Translations under genes and position numbers: made by a program
Shown here: positions 32,597 to 42,191 of the stretch, piece after piece
Layout of the letters: each line of letters begins with the position of its first letter
How positions within the stretch are numbered: the stretch's first letter is position 1
Assembly: GCF_008704935.1 (NCBI RefSeq)
Contig: NZ_CP023692.1
Span: 3,700,001 to 3,764,000 of the forward strand
From: Streptomyces vinaceus
GTDB taxonomy: Bacteria; Actinomycetota; Actinomycetes; Streptomycetales; Streptomycetaceae
DNA length: 64,000 bases
Reading direction: 5' to 3'
The notes under the pieces: model-generated
What the model saw: only the letters and a program-made list of their open reading frames with translations
Told to the model about the DNA's origin: nothing
Databases searched by the model: none

Positions 32597-32809
32597 CGAC
32601 GGCTCCCCCCGGCGGGCGATGGCTGATTCCGGTGCGCCGGGCGTACTCCGGCTCCTGCGCCACGAGCGTCAAGTCCAGGCGTCACAAGGCGTGGTGCCGG
32701 TGGCCGGCCGGGGGAGAGCACGGCGGTCTCCGGCAACGCGGCTGCGGCGGGCGGGGCTTGCCCGGTCCTTCCGCCGCCGGAGGGCGGACCGTGACACCGG
32801 ACACAACGA

Positions 32810-32847
32810 AGAACCCCCGCTCCGGATTTCTCCGGAGCGGGGGTTCT
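32810..32847 (-). terminator. Terminator after tRNA-Leu
   Basis: A perfect 17-bp stem (32810-32826 with 32831-32847) with a TTTC loop lies about 40 bases beyond the 3' end of tRNA-Leu on its strand. Confidence 0.8.
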
Positions 32848-32885
32848 GTCAATCCAACCTGAGCGGTTCTGTGAACCACCCGAAG

Positions 32886-32968
32886 TGGGCGAGGGGGGAT
32901 TTGAACCCCCACGTCCCGAAGGACACTGGCACCTGAAGCCAGCGCGTCTGCCGTTCCGCCACTCGCCC
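32886..32968 (-). tRNA. tRNA-Leu (anticodon CAG)
   Basis: The minus strand folds as a class II tRNA. Acceptor strand GGGCGAG pairs with CTCGCCC, the anticodon stem CTGGC/GCCAG encloses TTCAGGT (anticodon CAG), and the variable arm is extended. The T-arm GGGGGTTCAAATCCCCC is intact. The CCA end is not encoded. A hairpin terminator follows. Confidence 0.95.
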
Positions 32969-33260
32969 GAGCAGCGCCCCAGTGGATCTTCCCTTTCGGT
33001 CCGTTCCCCTGGCGACGTCGAAACATTAGCACGTCGGACGGGGTGGATTCACATCGCTTTCCCCGCACCCCCGGACCCGGCTCGGATTGCCCCTCCCGCA
33101 CCGCGCTCCCGGTGCGGGACACTGTCCCCGGAGCGCCCCTACGATCCCTTGTGAGTACCAACACTCATGCGCATGGGACCCAGGGGGAACCAGCCGAATC
33201 CGCCACGCGTGGATACGATCAGTAAGCAGTACAGGGCGACAACGACGGAGGAGGTGCCCC

Positions 33261-34076
33261 ATGGGAGTCCTGAAGCGGTTCGAGCAGCGACTCGAAGGTC
33301 TGGTGAACGGCACCTTCGCCAAGGTGTTCAAGTCCGAGGTCCAGCCCGTCGAGATCGCCGGCGCCCTCCAGCGCGAGTGCGACAACAACGCGACGATCTG
33401 GAACCGGGAGCGGACGGTCGTCCCGAACGACTTCATCGTCGAGCTCAGCACGGGCGACTACGAGCGCCTGAGCCCCTACTCCGGGCAGCTCGGCGACGAG
33501 CTCGCGGGCCTCGTCCGCGACTACGCCAAGCAGCAGCGCTACAGCTTCATGGGCCCGATCAAGGTCCACCTGGAGAAGGCCGACGACCTGGACACCGGGC
33601 TCTACCGGGTCCGCAGCCGCACGCTCGCCTCCAGCACCTCGCAGGCGCCGCCGCAGGCCGCCCCCCAGAACCAGCAGGGCGGCTACGGCTATCCGCCGGT
33701 CTCCGCACCGCCGATGCCGGCCGGACCGCCGCCGGGCGCGCCCGCGCGCCGGCCGGGCGCCGCCGGACCGGCCCCCGTACCCACCGGAGGCGCCACCCGG
33801 CGCCACTGGATCGAGATCAACGGCACCCGCCACCAGATCTCGCGCCCCACGCTCGTACTCGGCCGAAGCACCGAAGCCGACGTGCGGATCGACGACCCCG
33901 GCGTCTCGCGCCGGCACTGTGAGATCCGGACCGGAACGCCCTCGACGATCCAGGATCTCGGGTCCACCAACGGCATCGTGGTGGACGGGCAGCACACCAC
34001 CCGCGCTACGCTCCGCGACGGCTCGCGGATCGTCGTGGGCAGTACCACCATCATTTACCGGCAAGCCGAAGGGTGA
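33261..34076 (+). CDS. fhaA: FhaA: DUF3662 and FHA domain signalling protein, 271 aa
   Basis: The N-terminal DUF3662 domain (about residues 1-115) begins MGVLKRFEQRLEGLVNGTFA. A Pro/Gln/Gly-rich linker leads to a C-terminal FHA phosphothreonine-binding domain with LVLGRSTEADVRIDDPGVSR and QDLGSTNGIVVDG. In mycobacteria FhaA is phosphorylated by PknB and regulates the MviN lipid II flippase step. ATG at 33261 follows GGAGGAGG. It heads the fhaA-fhaB-pstP-rodA-pbpA-pknB cluster, all on one strand. Confidence 0.93.
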   Translation: MGVLKRFEQRLEGLVNGTFAKVFKSEVQPVEIAGALQRECDNNATIWNRERTVVPNDFIVELSTGDYERLSPYSGQLGDELAGLVRDYAKQQRYSFMGPIKVHLEKADDLDTGLYRVRSRTLASSTSQAPPQAAPQNQQGGYGYPPVSAPPMPAGPPPGAPARRPGAAGPAPVPTGGATRRHWIEINGTRHQISRPTLVLGRSTEADVRIDDPGVSRRHCEIRTGTPSTIQDLGSTNGIVVDGQHTTRATLRDGSRIVVGSTTIIYRQAEG

Positions 34077-34086
34077 AGCGGGGGCA

Positions 34087-34593
34087 ATGTCAGAGCTGAC
34101 CCTGACGGTCATGCGGTTGGGTTTCCTGGCCGTTCTGTGGCTGTTCGTCATCGTGGCCGTCCAGGTCATCCGCAGCGACCTCTTCGGTACGCGCGTCACC
34201 CAGCGCGGCTCGCGCCGCGGCGGCTCGAACGCGTCCGGAGCGCCGGCGCAGGGCGGCCGCCAGACCGCCGCGCCACCGCAGCAGCGCCAGCGCCGCGGAG
34301 CGCCGACCAAACTCGTCGTCTCCGAGGGCACCCTCACGGGCACCACGGTCGCCCTCGCGGGGCAGACGATCACGCTCGGCCGGGCACACGACTCGACGAT
34401 CGTGCTGGACGACGACTACGCGTCCAGCCGTCATGCCAGGATCTACCCCGACCGTGACGGCCAGTGGATCGTCGAGGATCTCGGGTCCACCAACGGCACG
34501 TATCTCGACCGGACCCGGCTGACCACCCCGACGCCCATTCCGCCGGGCGCCCCGATCCGCATCGGCAAGACCGTCATCGAGCTGCGGAAGTAG
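34087..34593 (+). CDS. fhaB: FhaB (FipA-like) membrane-anchored FHA protein, 168 aa
   Basis: An N-terminal membrane helix (MRLGFLAVLWLFVIVAVQV) is followed by a basic, Gln-rich linker and a C-terminal FHA domain. Its signature residues are GRAHDSTIVLDDDYASSRHA and VEDLGSTNGTYLD. It would bind threonine-phosphorylated partners of PknB at the membrane; mycobacterial FipA links FtsZ and FtsQ. It lies ten bases after fhaA and shares its promoter. Confidence 0.92.
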   Translation: MSELTLTVMRLGFLAVLWLFVIVAVQVIRSDLFGTRVTQRGSRRGGSNASGAPAQGGRQTAAPPQQRQRRGAPTKLVVSEGTLTGTTVALAGQTITLGRAHDSTIVLDDDYASSRHARIYPDRDGQWIVEDLGSTNGTYLDRTRLTTPTPIPPGAPIRIGKTVIELRK

Positions 34594-34600
34594 TACGAGA

Positions 34601-34741
34601 ATGAGCGAGCGGAGCGAGCGAGCCGCGGCAGTCCGGACCACCCAGGACACGGACCCGAGCGCGCTCCCGACCGGAGGGTGGGCAGTGTGGCTCGAGACCG
34701 GTTGTACCCGGAGGAAGCGTCGACTGGGCAGGTGCGCATGA
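34601..34741 (+). CDS. Possible 46-aa upstream ORF overlapping the pstP start
   Basis: ATG at 34601 opens a frame of 46 codons (beginning MSERSERAAAVRTTQ) whose TGA overlaps the pstP ATG by four bases. The coupling geometry is right, but the ribosome-binding site is weak. The first codons come from a GAGCGAGCGGAGCGAGCGAG simple repeat. It may be a coupling leader or a chance frame; an extended pstP start at 34678 would overlap it in another frame. Confidence 0.25.
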   Translation: MSERSERAAAVRTTQDTDPSALPTGGWAVWLETGCTRRKRRLGRCA

Positions 34742-36201
34742 GTCTGTCCCTGCGGTTCGCCGCCGGATCCCACAAGGGCATGATCCGCGAGGGCAACGAG
34801 GACTCCGGCTATGCCGGTCCCCGTCTCCTCGCCGTCGCCGACGGCATGGGCGGCCAGGCCGCCGGCGAGGTCGCCAGCTCCGAGGTGATCTCCTCCCTCG
34901 TGCAGCTCGACGACGACGTCCCGGGCTCCGACATCCTCACGTCGCTCGCCACCGCCGTGCAGCGCGCCAACGACCAGCTGCGCGTCATGGTCGAGGAGGA
35001 CGCCCAGCTGGAGGGCATGGGCACCACCTTGACCGCCCTCCTGTGGACCGGCCAGCGCCTCGGCCTCGTCCACGTCGGCGACTCCCGCGCCTACCTGCTC
35101 CGCGACGGCGTCCTCACGCAGATCACCCAGGACCACACCTGGGTGCAGCGCCTCGTCGACGAGGGCCGCATCACCGAAGAGGAAGCCACCACCCACCCGC
35201 AGCGCTCCCTCCTCATGCGGGCGCTCGGCAGCGGTGACACCGTCGAGCCCGACCTCTCGATCCGCGAGGTCCGCACCGGCGACCGCTACCTGATCTGCTC
35301 CGACGGGCTGTCCGGCGTCGTCTCGCACCAGACCCTGGAAGAGACCCTCGCCGACTACCACGGCCCCCACGAGACCGTGCAGGCCCTGATCCAGCTCGCC
35401 CTGCGCGGCGGCGGACCGGACAACATCACCTGCATCGTCGCGGACGTCCTCGACACCGACAGCGGCGACACCCTCGCCGCCCAGCTGAACGACACCCCGG
35501 TCGTCGTCGGCGCGGTCGCCGAGAACCAGCACCAGCTCTTCGACGCGGGCGCCATGCAGACCCCGGCGGGCCGCGCCTCCGGCCTGGGCCGCCAGGCCCC
35601 CCCGCCGGCGGGCGCCTTCGGGCCCCCCGGCAGCGGCGAGGGCCCCGGCTACGGATACCCCGACCAGAGCCAGGGCGGCGGCGGCGCGTACGGCAGCTTC
35701 GGCGAACCCGACCCGTACGAGGACGACGCGCGCTACGAGGACACGTACGACCACCCGCGCCGGCGCCGCGGCAAAGGGCGCAAGTGGACCACCCGCACCC
35801 TGATCCTGCTGATCGTCGCCGGCGCCATCGGAGGCGGCCTCTACGCCGCCCACCGCTGGACCCAGACGCAGTTCTACATCGGCGTCAAGGGCGAGCACGT
35901 GGCGCTCTTCCGCGGCATCAGCCAGAACCTCGGCCCGCTGGAGCTCTCCAAGGTGGAGACCGACCGCACCGACATCGAACTGAAGTACCTGCCGCCCTTC
36001 AAGCGGAAGCTGGTCGAGGCCACCATCACCGAGACCAGCCTCGACGGCGCCCGTCGGAAGATCGACGAACTCGGCGTCCAGGTCGCCGCCTGCAAGAAGG
36101 ACGAGGAGCGCCGCGCCGCGGAAGCGCAGAACCCACCAGCACCCGGTCCCAGCCTGACTCCCACGGAGCAGTCGCTGGTCGGCCTCTGCGGCAAGCAGTA
36201 G
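34738..36201 (+). CDS. pstP: PP2C-type Ser/Thr phosphatase PstP, 487 aa
   Basis: The catalytic PPM/PP2C domain (about residues 1-240) has the metal-binding motifs REGNEDSG and AVADGMGG, then VHVGDSRAYLLRDG, LICSDGLSGVV and GGPDNITCIVADV. A Gly/Pro/Tyr-rich cytoplasmic linker, one membrane helix (TLILLIVAGAIGGGLYAAHRW) and a C-terminal extracytoplasmic region follow. It would dephosphorylate PknB and its substrates. ATG at 34738 is chosen; in-frame starts at 34678 or 34687 would add up to 20 residues. It is part of the fha-pknB operon. Confidence 0.92.
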   Translation: MSLSLRFAAGSHKGMIREGNEDSGYAGPRLLAVADGMGGQAAGEVASSEVISSLVQLDDDVPGSDILTSLATAVQRANDQLRVMVEEDAQLEGMGTTLTALLWTGQRLGLVHVGDSRAYLLRDGVLTQITQDHTWVQRLVDEGRITEEEATTHPQRSLLMRALGSGDTVEPDLSIREVRTGDRYLICSDGLSGVVSHQTLEETLADYHGPHETVQALIQLALRGGGPDNITCIVADVLDTDSGDTLAAQLNDTPVVVGAVAENQHQLFDAGAMQTPAGRASGLGRQAPPPAGAFGPPGSGEGPGYGYPDQSQGGGGAYGSFGEPDPYEDDARYEDTYDHPRRRRGKGRKWTTRTLILLIVAGAIGGGLYAAHRWTQTQFYIGVKGEHVALFRGISQNLGPLELSKVETDRTDIELKYLPPFKRKLVEATITETSLDGARRKIDELGVQVAACKKDEERRAAEAQNPPAPGPSLTPTEQSLVGLCGKQ

Positions 36202-36235
36202 TACACACCCGCGGGCACAGGGGGCCTGCCACACC

Positions 36236-37660
36236 ATGAGCGTTGTCACCAACACGACCACCATCGGCGCCATCGAGCTGCCGAGCCGGCGGAACACCGA
36301 GCTCCTGCTGCTCGCGTTCGCCGTGGTCATCCCGATCTTCGCCTACGCCAACGTGGGCCTGTCGATCCACGGCAAGCTGCCGCCGGGCATGGTCGCCTAC
36401 GGCGGCGGCCTCGCCGTGCTCGCCGGCATCGCCCACCTCGTGGTGCGCCGCTACGCGAAGTACGCCGACCCGCTGCTGCTGCCGATCGGCACGCTGCTCA
36501 ACGGGCTCGGCTGCGTACTGATCTGGCGGCTCGACCAGTCGGAGCGGCTGCAGAACCTGGCCAAGCGCAGCTTCGGCCACTTCTCCGAGTCGGCCCCCCG
36601 CCAGATGATGTACACGGCGCTCGCCATCGCCCTGTTCGCCGCCGTACTGGTGCTCCTCAAGGACCACCGCACGCTGCAGCGGTTCACGTACATCTCCATG
36701 GCCGCCTCGCTGGTCCTGCTGATCCTGCCCGTCATCCCGGGCCTCGGCGCCGACGTGTTCGGCGCGAAGATCTGGATCAGCGTCGGCGGCTTCTCCATCC
36801 AGCCCGGCGAGTTCGCGAAGATCGTCATCGCGATCTTCTTCGCCGGCTACCTGATGGTGAAGCGCGACGCGCTCGCGCTGGCCAGCCGCCGCTTCATGGG
36901 TCTCTACCTGCCGCGCGGCCGCGACCTCGGCCCGATCCTGATGATCTGGGCGATGAGCCTGCTCGTCCTCGTCTTCGAGAACGACCTCGGCACCTCGCTG
37001 CTCTTCTTCGGCATGTTCGTGATCATGCTGTACGTGGCCACCGAGCGCACCAGCTGGATCGTCATCGGCCTGGTCATGAGCGTGGCCGGCGCGGCCGTCG
37101 TCGGCGCGACGGCCAGCCACGTCAAGGCCCGTGTCACCGCCTGGCTCGACCCCTTCGCCTGCTACACCAAGTCGGGCGCCTGCGAGCAGGTCGGCCAGTC
37201 GATCATGAGCTTCGGCTCCGGCGGGGTCCTCGGCACCGGCTGGGGACAGGGCAACTCGGACCTCATCGGCTTCGCCGCCAACTCCGACTTCATCTTCTCC
37301 ACGGTCGGCGAGGAGCTCGGCCTCGCGGGCGTCATGGCCTTCCTCCTGCTCTACGGCCTGATCATCGAGCGCGGTGTGCGCACCGCCCTCGCCGCCCGCG
37401 ACCCCTTCGGCAAGCTCTTCGCCATCGGCCTCTCCGGCGCCTTCGCCCTGCAGATCTTCGTGGTCGCCGGCGGAGTCATGGGCCTCATCCCCCTGACCGG
37501 CATGACCATGCCCTTCCTCGCGTCCGGCGGTTCCTCCGTCCTCGCCAACTGGGCCCTCATCGGGATCCTCATCCGGATCAGCGACACCGCACGCCGCCCC
37601 GCCCCGGCCCCGGCTCCGTCCCCCGACTCCGAGATGACCCAGGTGGTCCGCCCGTCATGA
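36236..37660 (+). CDS. rodA: RodA/FtsW/SpoVE family peptidoglycan polymerase, 474 aa
   Basis: This SEDS glycosyltransferase has about ten to twelve membrane segments. Family signatures include KIWISVGGFSIQPGEFAKI, MSLLVLVFENDLGTSLLFFG and the C-terminal GMTMPFLASGGSSVLANWALIG. It polymerises lipid II in partnership with the adjacent class B penicillin-binding protein, whose ATG overlaps its stop. The link to pstP and pknB suggests phosphorylation-controlled wall synthesis. Whether it is functionally RodA or FtsW cannot be fixed by sequence alone; position favours RodA. Confidence 0.92.
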   Translation: MSVVTNTTTIGAIELPSRRNTELLLLAFAVVIPIFAYANVGLSIHGKLPPGMVAYGGGLAVLAGIAHLVVRRYAKYADPLLLPIGTLLNGLGCVLIWRLDQSERLQNLAKRSFGHFSESAPRQMMYTALAIALFAAVLVLLKDHRTLQRFTYISMAASLVLLILPVIPGLGADVFGAKIWISVGGFSIQPGEFAKIVIAIFFAGYLMVKRDALALASRRFMGLYLPRGRDLGPILMIWAMSLLVLVFENDLGTSLLFFGMFVIMLYVATERTSWIVIGLVMSVAGAAVVGATASHVKARVTAWLDPFACYTKSGACEQVGQSIMSFGSGGVLGTGWGQGNSDLIGFAANSDFIFSTVGEELGLAGVMAFLLLYGLIIERGVRTALAARDPFGKLFAIGLSGAFALQIFVVAGGVMGLIPLTGMTMPFLASGGSSVLANWALIGILIRISDTARRPAPAPAPSPDSEMTQVVRPS

Positions 37661-39132
37661 ACAAGCCCCTGCGCCGCATCTCGATCTTCTGCGGGCTGCT
37701 CGTCCTCGCGCTGCTGATCCGGACCAACTGGCTCCAGTACGTCCAGGCCGAGGACCTCAGCACCCGCAAGGAGAACCGGCGGGTCCAGATCGCCCAGTAC
37801 GCCACGCAGCGCGGCAACATCATCGTCGCGGGCGGCCAGGCCATCACGGGTTCCGCGGCCACCGACGGCAGCGACTACAAGTACAAGCGGGTCTACACCG
37901 ACGGCGCGCTCTGGGCGCCGGTGACGGGGTACGCCTCCCAGGCCTTCGGCTCCACCCAGCTGGAGTCCCTGGAGGACAAGATCCTCACCGGCAACGACGA
38001 CCGGCTGTTCTTCGACCGCACCATCGGCATGTTCACCGGCGAGAAGAAGGCCGGCGGCAACGTGGTCACCACGCTGATGCCGGACGTCCAGAAGGCCGCG
38101 TACGAAAAGCTCGACACCAAGACCGGCGCCGTGGCCGCGATCGACCCGCGCACCGGCGCCATCCTCGCCCTGGTCAGCACCCCCTCGTACGACCCGTCCA
38201 GCTTCGCCGGCAACTCCAAGACGGACGAGAAGGCCTGGGTCGAGCTGAAGGACAGCCCGGAGAAGAAGCTCGTCAACCGCGCCCTGCGCGAGACCTACCC
38301 GCCCGGCTCGACCTTCAAGGTCGTCACCGCCGCGGCCGCGCTGGAGCACGGCGTCGTCACCGACATCGACGCGCCCACGGACACCCCCGAGCCGTTCCTG
38401 CTGCCGACGACCCAGACGCCGATGGTCAACCACGCGAAGGGCTGCGAGAAGGCGACGCTCAACTTCGCGCTCCAGGTCTCCTGCAACTCCGTCTTCGCCA
38501 ACGTCGCCGACAAGGTGACCAAGGACAAGATGCTGGAGACGGCGCAGAAGTTCGGCTTCAACAACGACAAGATCGACACCCCGGTCCGGGCGTTCGCCAG
38601 CGTCTACGACAAGAACATGGACCGGCCGGGCAACTCGCTCTCCGCGATCGGCCAGTTCAACACCGCCGCCACCCCGCTCCAGATGGCGATGGTCGCCGCG
38701 GCCGTCGCCAACGACGGCAAGCTGATGAAGCCGTACATGGTCGACCAGCTCACCGCCCCCAACCTCGACGTCATCGAGAAGCACGAGCCGCAGGAGATGA
38801 GCCGCCCGCTCTCGCCCGCCAACGCGCAGAAGCTCCAGAAGATGATGGAGAACGTCGTCGAGAACCCGAACGGCACCGGCGGCTCGGCCAAGATCAAGAA
38901 CGTCACGGTCGGCGGCAAGACCGGTACGGCCCAGCACGGCGAGAAGAACGCCAAGCGCCCGTACGCCTGGTTCATCTCCTACGCGAAGACGGACAAGGGC
39001 TCCCCGGTCGCGGTCGCCGTGGTCATCGAGGACAGCAACGCCGACCGCGAGGACATCACCGGTGGCGGTCTTGCGGCCCCCGTCGCGAAGGCCGTCATGG
39101 AAGCCGTTCTGAAGAACCAGAACAAGGGCTGA
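37657..39132 (+). CDS. pbpA: Class B penicillin-binding protein PbpA, 491 aa
   Basis: An N-terminal membrane anchor (ISIFCGLLVLALLIRTNWL) precedes a dimerisation region and a transpeptidase domain. The transpeptidase has its active-site serine in PGSTFKVV (SxxK), VSCNSVF (SxN) and GGKTGTAQ (KTG). It cross-links peptidoglycan made by the coupled SEDS protein upstream. ATG at 37657 overlaps the rodA stop (ATGA). The size matches actinobacterial PbpA, the fourth-from-last member of this conserved cluster. Confidence 0.93.
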   Translation: MNKPLRRISIFCGLLVLALLIRTNWLQYVQAEDLSTRKENRRVQIAQYATQRGNIIVAGGQAITGSAATDGSDYKYKRVYTDGALWAPVTGYASQAFGSTQLESLEDKILTGNDDRLFFDRTIGMFTGEKKAGGNVVTTLMPDVQKAAYEKLDTKTGAVAAIDPRTGAILALVSTPSYDPSSFAGNSKTDEKAWVELKDSPEKKLVNRALRETYPPGSTFKVVTAAAALEHGVVTDIDAPTDTPEPFLLPTTQTPMVNHAKGCEKATLNFALQVSCNSVFANVADKVTKDKMLETAQKFGFNNDKIDTPVRAFASVYDKNMDRPGNSLSAIGQFNTAATPLQMAMVAAAVANDGKLMKPYMVDQLTAPNLDVIEKHEPQEMSRPLSPANAQKLQKMMENVVENPNGTGGSAKIKNVTVGGKTGTAQHGEKNAKRPYAWFISYAKTDKGSPVAVAVVIEDSNADREDITGGGLAAPVAKAVMEAVLKNQNKG

Positions 39133-39346
39133 CGGGCGGGCGCAAGGGACCAGCAGGGGCGCAGGAGCCCAACCGGAGTGATCCACATCACTGTTGCCGC
39201 CCGGATCCGAGCGTACTGTACCGGTCCGGTATCAGCCTGTGGTCACGAACCGATCACCGACGATCGGCCGGTAGCCTTTGCGCGAACAGCACACCGCCGG
39301 ACCACACACGGGTGCGGTCGGGACTGACGGAGAGGGCTGCAACGTT

Positions 39347-41374
39347 ATGGAAGAGCCGCGTCGCCTCGGCGGCCGGTACGAGCTGAGCCACGTGCTCGGC
39401 CGCGGTGGCATGGCCGAGGTCTACCTCGCCCACGACACCCGGCTCGGCCGTACCGTCGCCGTCAAGACCCTGCGCGCCGACCTCGCCCGCGACCCGTCCT
39501 TCCAGGCCCGGTTCCGTCGCGAGGCCCAGTCGGCCGCGTCGCTCAACCACCCGGCGATCGTCGCGGTCTACGACACCGGCGAGGACTACGTCGACAACAT
39601 CTCCATCCCGTACATCGTGATGGAGTACGTCGACGGCTCCACCCTGCGCGAGCTCCTGCACTCCGGCCGCAAGCTGCTGCCCGAGCGCACCCTGGAAATG
39701 ACCATCGGCATCCTCCAGGCACTCGAATACTCGCACCGCGCCGGCATCGTGCACCGTGACATCAAGCCCGCCAACGTGATGCTCACCCGCACCGGCCAGG
39801 TCAAGGTCATGGACTTCGGCATCGCCCGGGCCATGGGCGACTCCGGCATGACCATGACGCAGACCGCGGCCGTCATCGGCACCGCCCAGTACCTCTCCCC
39901 GGAGCAGGCCAAGGGCGAGCAGGTCGACGCGCGCTCCGACCTGTACTCCGCCGGCTGCCTGCTGTACGAACTCCTCAGCGTCCGGCCGCCGTTCATCGGC
40001 GACTCGCCGGTCGCCGTCGCGTACCAGCACGTACGGGAAGAACCGCAGCCGCCGTCGAACTTCGACCCCGAGATCACGCCCGAGATGGACGCGATCGTCC
40101 TCAAGGCGCTGGTCAAGGACCCCGACTACCGCTACCAGTCCGCCGACGAGATGCGCGCCGACATCGAGGCCTGCCTCGACGGCCAGCCCGTCGCGGCCGC
40201 GGCGGCCATGGGGGCGCCCGGCTACGGCTACCCCGACCAGGGGCACGCCTACGGACACCAGGGCTACGACCAGCCCACCACCGCCCTGCGCACGGCCGAC
40301 GCCGGCCAGACCTCGATGCTCCCGCCGATGCCCCCGGGCGACGGCGGTTACCCGGGCCAGGGCCAGGGCGGCTACGACCAGAACGGCCACGGCCGCCGCC
40401 AGCAGAAGAAGAGCAAGGCCTCGACGATCCTGCTGGTCACGGCCGGCATCCTCGTCCTGGTCGGCGCGATCCTGATCGGGCGCTCCGTCTTCGGCGGCGG
40501 CGCCGACAACCGGCCCAACGTGCCCAAGTTCATCGGCGAGACCCTGGAGGCGGCCCAGAAGGCGGGCGACAACGTCGGCCTCAAGGTCGAGAAGGAAGCC
40601 GACGAGCCCTGCGACAACCAGCCCAAGGGCAACATCTGCTCGCAGAACCCGGCACCGGACACCAAGGCCGACAAGGGCTCCACGGTCAAGGTCAAGGTCT
40701 CCTCGGGCGCACCGAACCTGCCGGTGCCCAACGTCGTCAACCTGAAGTTCGAGGACGCGGAGAAGGCGCTCAAGGAGAAGGGCTTCGCGGTCGACAAGAA
40801 GACCCAGGAGTCCGACCGGCCCGCCGGCACCGTCCTGGACCAGGACCCCAAGAGCGGCACGGCCCAGAAGGGCTCGACCGTCACGCTGACCGTCGCCAAG
40901 GAACAGGCGAAGGCCGAGATGCCGGACCTCCTCGGGAAGACCAGGGAGGCGGCGATCAAGGCGCTGAACGACGCCAAGCTGAAGCTCGGCAGCCAGACGG
41001 AGGTCGACTCCCCGGGCGCCCAGCCGAAGACGGTCGTCCAGCAGCAGTACCAGGCGGGTGAGCAGCTCGCGGTGGGCACGACGGTCAACATCCAGATCGC
41101 CAAGGCCGCGCAGCAGACCCAGGTCCCGCAGCTGCTGGGCAAGACGGTCGCGCAGGCCAAGGCGGACCTCGCCACCCGCGGCCTGAACCTCCAGGTCATC
41201 GGCGGCCCGACGGACGACAAGGCGGTCATCGTGCAGAGCGATCCCCCGGCGGGCACCCCCGTCGAAGCGGGCCGCGTCATCAACGTCACGACGCTGGCCG
41301 GCCAGCAGGACGGCGGCAACGGCAACAACGGCGGCAACGGCTGGTTCGGCGGCCTCACGGGCGGCCGGAACTAG
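39347..41374 (+). CDS. pknB: Ser/Thr protein kinase PknB with four PASTA domains, 675 aa
   Basis: The N-terminal kinase domain has a glycine loop (LGRGGMAEVYLAHD), catalytic loop HRDIKPANVM, DFGIAR and an activation loop with TQTAAVIGTAQYLSPEQ. A Gly/Tyr/Gln-rich linker, one membrane helix (STILLVTAGILVLVGAILIG) and four extracellular PASTA repeats follow. The repeats begin at VPKFIGETLEAA, VPNVVNLKFEDA, MPDLLGKTREAA and VPQLLGKTVAQA. PASTA domains bind peptidoglycan fragments, so the kinase senses wall status. ATG 39347 is chosen. A 214-base gap upstream suggests it may have its own promoter. Confidence 0.95.
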   Translation: MEEPRRLGGRYELSHVLGRGGMAEVYLAHDTRLGRTVAVKTLRADLARDPSFQARFRREAQSAASLNHPAIVAVYDTGEDYVDNISIPYIVMEYVDGSTLRELLHSGRKLLPERTLEMTIGILQALEYSHRAGIVHRDIKPANVMLTRTGQVKVMDFGIARAMGDSGMTMTQTAAVIGTAQYLSPEQAKGEQVDARSDLYSAGCLLYELLSVRPPFIGDSPVAVAYQHVREEPQPPSNFDPEITPEMDAIVLKALVKDPDYRYQSADEMRADIEACLDGQPVAAAAAMGAPGYGYPDQGHAYGHQGYDQPTTALRTADAGQTSMLPPMPPGDGGYPGQGQGGYDQNGHGRRQQKKSKASTILLVTAGILVLVGAILIGRSVFGGGADNRPNVPKFIGETLEAAQKAGDNVGLKVEKEADEPCDNQPKGNICSQNPAPDTKADKGSTVKVKVSSGAPNLPVPNVVNLKFEDAEKALKEKGFAVDKKTQESDRPAGTVLDQDPKSGTAQKGSTVTLTVAKEQAKAEMPDLLGKTREAAIKALNDAKLKLGSQTEVDSPGAQPKTVVQQQYQAGEQLAVGTTVNIQIAKAAQQTQVPQLLGKTVAQAKADLATRGLNLQVIGGPTDDKAVIVQSDPPAGTPVEAGRVINVTTLAGQQDGGNGNNGGNGWFGGLTGGRN

Positions 41375-41405
41375 CCGGGACGCCCCCCGGGGCCCGGAGC
41401 GCGCG

Positions 41406-41447
41406 AAAGCCCCGGTGAGCGGCCTCAGAGCCGCTCACCGGGGCTTT
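41406..41447. terminator. Bidirectional terminator after pknB
   Basis: An 18-bp perfect stem (41406-41423 with 41430-41447) ends in a TTTTT tract on the plus strand, between convergent pknB and the first sortase gene. Confidence 0.85.
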
Positions 41448-41455
41448 TTCGCGTG

Positions 41456-42178
41456 TCAGCGCAGCTCGGCCGGGGGCGTGCGCTGCGCGTCGACCTTCTC
41501 CGTACGCACCAGTTCGCCCCACACGATGTACCGGAACTTCGACGTGTACACCGGCGTGCAGGTCGTCAGCGTGATGAAGCGGCCCGGCGCCGTCCGGCCC
41601 GATTCCTTGGGGACCGCCGAGATCACGTCCACGTTGTACTTCGACGTCTGGCGCAGCTCCGCGAAGACCTTGTACACGTACCAGGTGTCCCGCGTCTCGA
41701 AGACGACCGCGTCGCCGTTCTTCACCTTGTCGATGTCGTGGAACTTCGCGCCGTGCCCGTCCCGGTGCGCCGCCAGGGCGAAGTTCCCCGAGGCCTCCCA
41801 CGGCAGGGCCGCCTTCACCGGGTCCGTGTAGTACCCGGCCACGCCGTCGTCGAGGACGTCCGGCGCCGTGCCCTTCTTGACCAGGACCTCGCCGTTCTTC
41901 ATCGCCGGGACGTGCAGGAAGCCGATGCCGTCCTGGGTGTCGAGCGCCCCCGGCGCCGCGGCCCCGTTCGCGCCCGGCGCGGTCTGCCACTGCTGGCGGA
42001 TCTCGTTGCCGCGCGCCGCCGCCTGCCGGTCCGCGAGCACGTTCGTCCACCACAGCGAGTACACGACGAACAGGCCGAGGACGAGGCCCACCGTGATCAG
42101 GAACTCGCCCAGCAGGCTCAGGAACCCGGCGAGCACACTGCGGCTCGGCGGCGGCGACGGCGACGCGGCACGTGACAC
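41456..42178 (-). CDS. srtE: Class E sortase, 240 aa
   Basis: An N-terminal membrane helix (FLITVGLVLGLFVVYSLWW) anchors an extracytoplasmic sortase domain. The catalytic His is in NFALAAHRDGHG, the Cys in FITLTTCTPVY, and the Arg in SKFRYIVWGELV. Class E sortases of Streptomyces attach LAxTG-type proteins, such as long chaplins, to peptidoglycan. One oddity is AAHRD rather than the AGHRN of the neighbouring sortase. It is downstream of a second sortase gene with a 13-base gap, probably one operon. Substrates are not encoded here. Confidence 0.9.
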   Translation of the reverse strand: MSRAASPSPPPSRSVLAGFLSLLGEFLITVGLVLGLFVVYSLWWTNVLADRQAAARGNEIRQQWQTAPGANGAAAPGALDTQDGIGFLHVPAMKNGEVLVKKGTAPDVLDDGVAGYYTDPVKAALPWEASGNFALAAHRDGHGAKFHDIDKVKNGDAVVFETRDTWYVYKVFAELRQTSKYNVDVISAVPKESGRTAPGRFITLTTCTPVYTSKFRYIVWGELVRTEKVDAQRTPPAELR

Positions 42179-42191
42179 TGCTTGTTCGTCC

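Noticed and set aside
30776..32626. A 616-codon plus-strand frame opposite the histidine kinase
   Set aside because: Arg/His/Pro-rich shadow frame; the kinase on the minus strand has H-box and ATPase motifs.
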